A stretch of 7,475 bases of DNA from Bacteroidota bacterium (GTDB taxonomy: Bacteria; Bacteroidota; Bacteroidia; UKL13-3). How positions within the stretch are numbered: position 1 is the first letter of the stretch; every line of letters starts with the position of its first letter. The stretch is from contig RDYC01000087.1 in NCBI GenBank assembly GCA_004293295.1, positions 1-7,475 on the forward strand. Reading direction: 5' to 3'. Under the pieces are notes generated by a model, which did not search any database, was not told where the DNA came from, and saw nothing but the letters and a program-made list of their open reading frames with translations. Positions 1 to 5,931 of this stretch are shown one piece after another. The position numbers and the translations under genes are program-made.

Positions 1-1150
1 CTGCTGTTGAATTTGAGGCATTGTGTATCACCACATCAATATTTATTTCACTGGTTGTTTCCAAATCAATCACCGTTAAAGGTTGGGTTGATATTTCCTT
101 TTTACTGGTAACTACAGCCAACGCATTGTAAGTTGTTTCAGGCTTGAGTATTTCTTTTACTTCATCAACATTTTCGTAAGCTGATGTTAAGTATGAAATC
201 CCTACTAAAAACGTGGTATAAATCCTGCGTTTGAAAGAAGTTCTACCTATGCCAACTCCTCTTACTTCAATTAAACTGGCTACCGTATTGGCCAATGCAT
301 AAGATGTAGCGCTTGACCTTGCATTATTGGAACCTTGGTTAAAATGAATATCACCCAATACCTTTTCGGAGGTGAGGTATTCCCTATGCACTAGCCCTGC
401 TTTATCTAAAGCATCTTTGGCATTTTTTACAAACTTTTGGTTGGTATATGCTCTTAGTTTTTCTGGTACATTTAAGTTGCCCGAACTCATAAACATCACG
501 TCAGGCCTGGCAGCAATACCTAGGGTGCTTAGCTGGCTGAACTCTTTGCGGTATGGCCTGAACTCGTGGAAATCAACCGCTACTTCAGGATTAAAATCGC
601 TAAATGTTTGTTTAAGAAAAACACTTTCTTTGATGATTAATTTTGTTTGGTCGCGGTTTAGGTCCAATCCATTTGCCGCATAACGGTCTTCTTTTTCATA
701 ACCATCAATATTGGCCATAGGAACAATAGCTACTTCTAACCGGTTTAACAAATAGCTGTAAGTTGGGTCATTTAAGAGTTTATCCAACAAGTGCAACATC
801 CCTTCGGTACTGGCCATTTCATCGCCATGCAAACCACCCTGAAACCATACCTTCAATTTTTTTTCTTGACTGTTTTGGTTCAGTATTACCAATGGTACCG
901 CCTTGCCCTTTTGACTTTCGCCAATATACCGAATACTCATAATGGCCGGGTGTTGCTGTTGTAGGTTGTTTAAAAACCCAATCAATTCCTCGTAATTGGT
1001 AAACCCTTTGCTCTTTTTAAATGCAGGTGTATTGATGGCGATGTCCATCTCCGGAAAAAACTTGGCTGTAATTTCCTTTGATTGGGGATTGAAGTCTTGA
1101 ATAAAACCCAACGATATAAATGCAATCAATATAAGCCCTGTTTTTCTCAT
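1..1150 (-). CDS. M14-family zinc carboxypeptidase, exported (C-terminus outside window)
   Basis: A metallopeptidase of the carboxypeptidase A type, expected to remove C-terminal residues from peptides. The 383 codons in the window read through without a stop. Residues 1-18 form a hydrophobic signal-like segment after MRKT, so it probably acts in the periplasm or outside the cell. Family motifs occur in order: HGDE at 108-111 (zinc ligands H108 and E111), NIDGY at 147-151, R156, LNRD at 164-167 (substrate-binding Asn/Arg pair), DFHE at 193-196 (third zinc ligand H195), and IEVRG at 294-298, where E295 matches the catalytic Glu270 of carboxypeptidase A. All expected catalytic residues are therefore present. 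The part after about residue 330 is an extension I do not recognise, and it is cut by the window edge. The start codon lies 2 bases after the porin stop codon, indicating co-transcription. Peptide specificity cannot be read from the sequence; a peptidoglycan substrate is a possible alternative. Confidence 0.9.
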   Translation of the reverse strand, partial: MRKTGLILIAFISLGFIQDFNPQSKEITAKFFPEMDIAINTPAFKKSKGFTNYEELIGFLNNLQQQHPAIMSIRYIGESQKGKAVPLVILNQNSQEKKLKVWFQGGLHGDEMASTEGMLHLLDKLLNDPTYSYLLNRLEVAIVPMANIDGYEKEDRYAANGLDLNRDQTKLIIKESVFLKQTFSDFNPEVAVDFHEFRPYRKEFSQLSTLGIAARPDVMFMSSGNLNVPEKLRAYTNQKFVKNAKDALDKAGLVHREYLTSEKVLGDIHFNQGSNNARSSATSYALANTVASLIEVRGVGIGRTSFKRRIYTTFLVGISYLTSAYENVDEVKEILKPETTYNALAVVTSKKEISTQPLTVIDLETTSEINIDVVIHNASNSTA

Positions 1151-1152
1151 TA

Positions 1153-2457
1153 TTAAAAGGAAAAAGTGGTGATGATGTTGGTAATCCATTCATTACCGGT
1201 AATGGGCAACCTGTTTATATCAAGGCTTCCCTGCCCTAGCTCCACATAAGTAATGGATGCTTGTATCTTAAATCCATATCCCCTGGATAGATATTTGGAT
1301 ACCCCTAGGGTATAATATTTGGGCCTGTTATAAACAGTGGGGTTGTTTAAAAATGAGCTTGCATCCGCATTTAAACTGGTATAACGTGCATCAACAGAAA
1401 ACTTGTTTCTAAACAGATAACCTCCCTGAATGTTAACGCCTCTGCCTAACATCATTCTTTCCTTTACATAATCTTCTACGTTTTGTACCCCATTTACCAA
1501 AAAAGTATTTGAGGTGCTTCCATCATTTCTTACGCGGGTTGCAATGCCTACAGGAACATTTGCCTTGCTTTGAACAAACTCTCCCAGCAAGCTAAAACCT
1601 CTATATTTAAATAAAAAATCAAATCCAAATTTTGTATAGTTGGGTAATCTATAATTTCCGGCACTATCTAGATACAGTATGTCACCGTTTGCTTCGCCTC
1701 TTCGGCTGCTTACACCAATGTTGGTGCTGTATGTAAAACCAAATACTAATTTGGGTGTAAGTTCCCTTACTACATCAGCCTGCCTAAATTGCCCCAGGTT
1801 GGTAAACTTTCCAAAGGTTAAAATATCCAATCTTGCACCGTATTTAAACCCACCAATATCTTCTCTAAATGTATTGGGGCCATCGCCATTGGTAACTGAT
1901 AGGGCAGGTCTGAATATAAGCTCACTGGTTGCCTTAAACTCTCCCGAAACAAAAACACCAAACTCTCTTGCTACTGCAAATGCGGATGTTAGCCTGCTTC
2001 TTTCGGGTAATTGCAAAGTTTGGGAGCCCATTTGCATTTCAAGATTTTCGGTAACGTTAGAGCTTTGTCCAAATTTTATTTCTAAAAATGATGTAGGCTT
2101 ATACGAAACCCAAGCATCAAATAGCGCAAGGTTGGTTGAATCACCAATTTCGGGAGTTCCACTAAAATCAGCTTGAAAGCGATATTCTATTTTGTATTTT
2201 GGAAGGTCGCCCGAAAGTCTCAACCTCAATCTTCGCATTCTAAATCGTAAAAATGGATCAACGGGTGTATCGTTTACGTATTTCTTTATTTCTAAAGAGG
2301 GTTGCATATATCCTGTTATATTGTATGTAGCAGCATTCTTGCCTGTAAATCTTAATCCCTCGCCAAATGTGTATTTATTCAATACAGGATTTTGGGAATA
2401 AGCTGTAATTGCCCAAAAAATCAATAACAAAGTTAAAATCGGTAGTTGTTTTTTCAT
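1153..2457 (-). CDS. Outer-membrane porin, phosphate-selective O/P (OprO/OprP) type
   Basis: A 434-residue beta-barrel channel of the outer membrane, probably passing small anionic solutes. Residues 1-21 are a signal peptide (two Lys, a hydrophobic run, then AYS before Q22). The mature protein is built of alternating amphipathic strands with aromatic girdles and ends in ITTFSF; a C-terminal Phe is the usual signature for BAM-mediated barrel insertion. The block RRLRLRLSGDLPKYKIEYRF, followed by DAWVSYKP, FGQ and the PERSRLTSAFAVAREFGV stretch, resembles Pfam phosphate-selective porin O and P, the basis for the call. The length fits that family. Phosphate specificity should not be assumed: Bacteroidota carry many paralogues with unknown solutes. 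It starts 7 bases after the iadA stop and ends 2 bases before the M14 gene, so it most likely serves this operon's substrate. No plug or TonB box is seen, so it is not a SusC-type receptor. Confidence 0.82.
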   Translation of the reverse strand: MKKQLPILTLLLIFWAITAYSQNPVLNKYTFGEGLRFTGKNAATYNITGYMQPSLEIKKYVNDTPVDPFLRFRMRRLRLRLSGDLPKYKIEYRFQADFSGTPEIGDSTNLALFDAWVSYKPTSFLEIKFGQSSNVTENLEMQMGSQTLQLPERSRLTSAFAVAREFGVFVSGEFKATSELIFRPALSVTNGDGPNTFREDIGGFKYGARLDILTFGKFTNLGQFRQADVVRELTPKLVFGFTYSTNIGVSSRRGEANGDILYLDSAGNYRLPNYTKFGFDFLFKYRGFSLLGEFVQSKANVPVGIATRVRNDGSTSNTFLVNGVQNVEDYVKERMMLGRGVNIQGGYLFRNKFSVDARYTSLNADASSFLNNPTVYNRPKYYTLGVSKYLSRGYGFKIQASITYVELGQGSLDINRLPITGNEWITNIITTFSF

Positions 2458-2464
2458 GGCTTAA

Positions 2465-3604
2465 TTATTCGAAGTGACCTTTTACAATTACTTGGCTATT
2501 TTCCATCACCTGCTTGCCTTTGGCAAAAACATCTGTTAAGGTAAAGTCATTGGTTAAACAACAAAAATCCGCATCGTAACCCACCTTAATTGAGCCCTTG
2601 TTTTTAAGACCTAAGTTGGTTGCAGGATTTGTAGTAATGAGTTTTACGGCATCCTCTATTTTTACTGTTGAGTTGTTAATGAGTGCTTTAACCTGCCTGT
2701 AGTTTTGGTCAATAACCGCTCTCCTGAATCCGATTAAATTTCCATTTTCGTCTAACTTATCCAGTCCGGCATTTCCATCGCTGCTAAAGGTCATTTTATC
2801 AATGGGTACTCCTTCTTCAAGCGCATACAAAACCATTTTATACGGTTCAGTGTATTTTGATGCGCCTGTGGTGATGTCAATAATGCCACCTAATTTGGCA
2901 AATTGAATGGCTTGCTCAAATAATGCCTTGGTGCGCCCTACATGTGTAGGTGAAATATGTGCAATGGGAAATTCATGTTCTTCAACCAGTTTAAACAACA
3001 CATCCATTTTTGATTTAAGGTTACCCAAATGAAGGTGTAGAATGCCTTTTTTATTGGCAAGCATACCTCCTACTTTTACTTGACGCAAGATTCTTAATAA
3101 ATCTAAATCAGTTGGATAAGAAGAGCGAATATCGGTGATGGCAATTTTGCAACCCAATACCGGTTCTATAAAAATCATGTCTTCTTGCACTGATTCTGTA
3201 ATGTAAACAGGGTCTAAGCCATAATATCCGGTAAACATATAAGCCGATAATCCTTCACTTTCAAGCGACTTTGTTTTGGCGTATAAACTTTTAATGCTTC
3301 TGGCTGAACCATCAGTACCCAACAAACCTACCACCGTGGTTGAACCACATGCCACTAACTCCGACATGCTCACTTCTGGAGTCATGGAACCAAAACCATG
3401 TTTGCCACCAGCACCAATAATATGAATGTGTTGGTCAATAAACCCGGGTGTTACTATTTTCTCCTGCGCATCCCACACTTGAAACAAGTTGTTTGAATTG
3501 GCGATTTCATTTTCAATGGCAAGGATTTTTCCTGCACCAACCAAGATGTCTTTTTTACCTAAAGGTAAAGGAGAATAAACCGTTGCATTTTTTATTAGAA
3601 GCAT
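2465..3604 (-). CDS. iadA: Isoaspartyl dipeptidase (beta-aspartyl-peptidase) homologue, M38 amidohydrolase
   Basis: A cytoplasmic binuclear-metal amidohydrolase aligning end to end with E. coli IadA, which hydrolyses beta-aspartyl dipeptides. At 379 residues it has nearly the E. coli length and no signal peptide. Metal-centre residues are present at a constant offset of nine from E. coli numbering: H59 and H61 (QHIH), K153 (the carboxylated lysine position), H192, H221 (PTHVGR) and D276 (SSDGN). Y128, R160 and R224 match Tyr137, Arg169 and Arg233. Two substrate-site positions differ: K68 stands where E. coli has Glu77, in GGKHGFGSMTPE, and G280 where it has Ser289. The fold and hydrolase chemistry are secure but the substrate may differ. 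The ATG overlaps the end of the upstream carrier gene by 10 bases, suggesting translational coupling. This start fits the E. coli N-terminus (LLIKNATVYSP against TLLQGAHLYAP). The alignment is from memory. Confidence 0.88.
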   Translation of the reverse strand: MLLIKNATVYSPLPLGKKDILVGAGKILAIENEIANSNNLFQVWDAQEKIVTPGFIDQHIHIIGAGGKHGFGSMTPEVSMSELVACGSTTVVGLLGTDGSARSIKSLYAKTKSLESEGLSAYMFTGYYGLDPVYITESVQEDMIFIEPVLGCKIAITDIRSSYPTDLDLLRILRQVKVGGMLANKKGILHLHLGNLKSKMDVLFKLVEEHEFPIAHISPTHVGRTKALFEQAIQFAKLGGIIDITTGASKYTEPYKMVLYALEEGVPIDKMTFSSDGNAGLDKLDENGNLIGFRRAVIDQNYRQVKALINNSTVKIEDAVKLITTNPATNLGLKNKGSIKVGYDADFCCLTNDFTLTDVFAKGKQVMENSQVIVKGHFE

Positions 3605-4422
3605 ATGCCGAAATGGTAAATTAATAAGGTAGTTAACACAGCAACAATGGGTATCAAATTGCGTTTTACCACTTCCATTACAGGCACGCCTGCAACTTCT
3701 GCTGTAGCAATAAGCACACCTGCAATGGGACTAATAGCCCTTCCCATAGATGCTGATAAATTCATAGGTAATAAAATGGAGGTGCTTGCTACACCAAATT
3801 GTTTGGCCACATTTGGAATAAGCGGACCAAAAGCAAAAAATGCTGCGTTTCCACTGCCCATTAAAATGGCTGCAAAAAATATCATCAATGTCATAATAAT
3901 GCCAATGCCCAATGCGCCAAAACCCATACCTTGTGCAATGGAGATAAGCCCATCCATAAATCCTAAAGCAATAAGCCCATTGGCAAAAATTTCGGCAGCA
4001 ATAATTAAGGTGACTACTGATTTAAAAATATCCCCCATCCCATCTAAAAATACTTTGAAGGAAGAAAATATCCCTTTTATATTTCTGGTTCTAACCAGCT
4101 CAAACACCATCCCCATAACCAAACTCAACAACATGGCTGTGGTAGTTTCAATGGTTAATTTAATGGGGAATATGGTAAATACACCTGAAAAGGTAAGTAG
4201 CAGTATTAAGGGCAAAACAGGTAACAACGCATAAATGGCCGGTGCAGCTGCTTCATTGGCCTTTGGTTTTACTTTAACCTCAATGGGTTTTAACTTATCC
4301 TTTTTATCAAAGTATTTATTTACCAAGAAATAAGAAACCATTAGCACCACATTTAAAATAATGGCAATGGGTATTTGGTCATTAATAAAATAAGGTACGC
4401 TCTCAATTTCGGCAATTTGCAC
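3595..4422 (-). pseudogene. dcuC: DcuC-family C4-dicarboxylate carrier, C-terminal fragment after frameshift
   Basis: The C-terminal 60 percent of an inner-membrane carrier of the DcuC family (anaerobic C4-dicarboxylate carriers; relatives move other anions or amino acids). Diagnostic blocks are MGSGNAAFFAFGPLIP near residues 190-205, matching TGSGNAPFYAF of E. coli DcuC, and MGRAISPIAGVLIA near 227-240, matching LGRTLSPVSGVVVA. Several hydrophobic spans are evident: about 16-34, 62-84, 90-110, 135-185 and 245-272, with a Lys-rich loop at 40-55 (KKDKLKPIEVKVKPK). The listed start is a GTG inside the family domain, not a real N-terminus. Homologous sequence continues upstream in the same frame to about base 4449 (PASVITASA), where it meets the N-terminal fragment in another frame. 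Unless the break is a sequence error, this piece would be made only by internal or coupled initiation. Its stop overlaps the iadA start by 10 bases. Confidence 0.85.
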
Positions 4423-4940
4423 TGCCGAAGCTGTAATAACCGAAGCAGGATAGAAACTGCTGCTAACCTGCTTACCCCTAAATTAACCAAAATAGGAAAT
4501 ACAGAAGCCATTAATAGTAATCCAAAACCGGCAGCAGAAGGAACACAAATAAAAATTAATTGGCCAATTGGAATAACCGCAACTGACGCCAAATTGGGAT
4601 AGTTTTTTAAAAATGCCAATGGCTTTAACGCTACCCTAACCAATGCCTCAGAGGCACCTATTTTATCCATGTAAGCCACAAAACCGCCAATGGTCATAAT
4701 CATTAACCCTACATTGGCATTTGTTTTGGAGAAAGAGCCTTTAATGTATTCAAAAATATCCAGTACAACAAAGCCGCTGCTTGTTTCAACTGCTTTAAGC
4801 CCATTGTTAATAAAACTTGCCACCAAAAACATGGCTATGCCGGCAATAAGCAACACCGCTTGAGGGAAAAAATCCTTCAGCAATAGCCTCACCACAATGG
4901 CAATAAATACAATGGAAAAAACAAGTCCTATATAAAGCAT
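4353..4940 (-). pseudogene. dcuC: DcuC-family C4-dicarboxylate carrier, N-terminal fragment before frameshift
   Basis: The N-terminal part of the same DcuC-family carrier. Residues 1-163 align with the start of E. coli DcuC: hydrophobic spans near 3-22 and 27-45, then GLMIMTIGGFVAYMDKIGAS (about 78-97; E. coli has GMMIMMLCGFAAYMTHIGAN), the conserved SAAGFGLLLMASVFPI block, and VNLGVSRLAAVS ending at residue 163. From residue 164 the frame is wrong: it reads ILLRLLQLRQCK and similar non-family, basic sequence for about 31 residues before a TAA. The downstream fragment overlaps it by 70 bases in a different frame. Together the two in-frame parts give about 447 residues, roughly ten fewer than E. 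coli DcuC (461). The ATG at 4940 matches the family N-terminus and lies 18 bases after the stop of the upstream lipoprotein gene. The truncated product lacks most of the transporter and is unlikely to work. Confidence 0.85.
4441..4460 (-). other. dcuC: Frameshift and apparent deletion junction in dcuC
   Basis: On the minus strand the N-terminal frame is correct through GCA GTT TCT (4460-4452), and the C-terminal frame is correct from CCT GCT TCG (4449-4441). Only two bases, AT, lie between. Against DcuC relatives as I remember them, about ten residues are missing here, which would be a loss of around 31 bases and a shifted frame. The alignment is loose, and two smaller losses are also possible. 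There is no homopolymer at the junction, so a simple one-base run-length error is a poor explanation. A short direct repeat, GCTTCGG, occurs at 4446-4440 and 4431-4425, right beside the junction. Confidence 0.7.
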
Positions 4941-4958
4941 GGTTAATTGATGAGGGAA

Positions 4959-5912
4959 TTAAAATGGGGCACCATTTACTTTTGTACCCGGTGAAAACTT
5001 TACCGGAAAATTATCCTGATGTTGTTCGAAAACCCCAATAAGATCGGGATTGCGGGTGTAAGACTCATTGGGATTGTCAGATAATGGTGTAATGTCATAA
5101 GTTAAAATCACATTGTCGGCACCGTCTTTTATGGTTAATACATCACCTGCATTGTTTAAGTTTAAATCACCTGAAGTTGATTTTTGAACCGTGGCTCCAC
5201 CAAAGGTTCCGGTTGGCGTTCCACCACCAAAAATAACCAATGCTTTTCCGGGTTGAATAACCGTTCCATTCGGGATTAAATGGTTTGGTGTACCGGAGGC
5301 AAGCCCTCCCGCATCAAATATTTTATACCCACTTAAATCAACGGCCTTTGTTGAGTTATTCACCAACTCTATAAACTCATCTGCTGCCTGAGCATACACC
5401 CCATCTCCATTGGCATCTCCTTCTAAACCTGTATTTGAAGGATCATACAAAATTTCGTTTAAAATCAGGTTTACTGTGGCAGGGGCATCATCATCTTCAA
5501 TATTCACCGCTATAATTTGTGTGCCATCTTCACTGCCTCCAGTTACTGAGTCAATGGCAATAATAATATCTTCCGTACCTTCTTTGGCTGTGTCTTGAAT
5601 AGCCAAAACAGTAGTTGCATTGGTTAAGCTACCGGCCGGAATAACCAAGGTAACATTTGAACTGTAATCATTACCAAACGTTGCTTTTCCGGAATAAGCC
5701 AGTTTCACTTCAACAGTTGCGGTTGAAACTTTAGATAACGTTGCTGTCAATTCTACGGTACCACCTGCCTCTGCTATGGTATTGGTATTTATGGATAAAC
5801 TGACCAAACTACCTAAATCAGGTTTAATGATAGGATCTACGTCTTCTGTTTTACATGCCCCTAAGGTAAGCACAAAACACAATGCGCATAAATAACTACT
5901 TTTTATATTCAT
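4959..5912 (-). CDS. Lipoprotein with Calx-beta and lamin-tail (LTD) domains
   Basis: A 317-residue predicted lipoprotein. The signal peptide ends in the lipobox LGAC with C20 as the lipidation site. The residues after it, KTEDVD, resemble the acidic export signal that sends some Bacteroidota lipoproteins to the cell surface (inference). Residues about 35-141 fit a Calx-beta domain, with TFGNDYS, IPAGS, EGTEDIIIAI and a closing NIEDDDAP. Residues about 147-312 fit a lamin-tail domain: LILNEILYDP, DEFIELVNNS at 179-187, DLSGYKI at 192-198, SYTRNPD at 284-290 and FSPGT at 306-310. DANGDG (166-171) could bind calcium. No catalytic motif is seen, so a structural or adhesive role on the envelope is the safest reading. 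It lies 19 bases after the T9SS gene and 18 bases before dcuC. No strong Shine-Dalgarno is visible, which is normal for this phylum. It has no T9SS sorting domain. Confidence 0.85.
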   Translation of the reverse strand: MNIKSSYLCALCFVLTLGACKTEDVDPIIKPDLGSLVSLSINTNTIAEAGGTVELTATLSKVSTATVEVKLAYSGKATFGNDYSSNVTLVIPAGSLTNATTVLAIQDTAKEGTEDIIIAIDSVTGGSEDGTQIIAVNIEDDDAPATVNLILNEILYDPSNTGLEGDANGDGVYAQAADEFIELVNNSTKAVDLSGYKIFDAGGLASGTPNHLIPNGTVIQPGKALVIFGGGTPTGTFGGATVQKSTSGDLNLNNAGDVLTIKDGADNVILTYDITPLSDNPNESYTRNPDLIGVFEQHQDNFPVKFSPGTKVNGAPF

Positions 5913-5931
5913 GTTTATTTAATTTCAGGTA

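Noticed and set aside
372..683. Open frame on the plus strand
   Set aside because: It lies antisense to the M14 peptidase, which has a full set of catalytic motifs in the other strand. The translation has no recognisable domain.
1679..2401. Two open frames on the plus strand opposite the porin
   Set aside because: They are antisense to a well supported porin coding frame and show no family motif or plausible start context.
3647..4234. Plus-strand open frame of 195 codons opposite the carrier
   Set aside because: Its Ile/Pro/Ala-rich composition is what antisense reading of a hydrophobic transporter gives; the minus-strand frame carries DcuC signature blocks.
4353..4460. Programmed ribosomal frameshift in dcuC
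   Set aside because: No slippery heptamer is visible at the point where the frames change, and about ten family residues seem to be missing, so recoding would not restore a normal protein.
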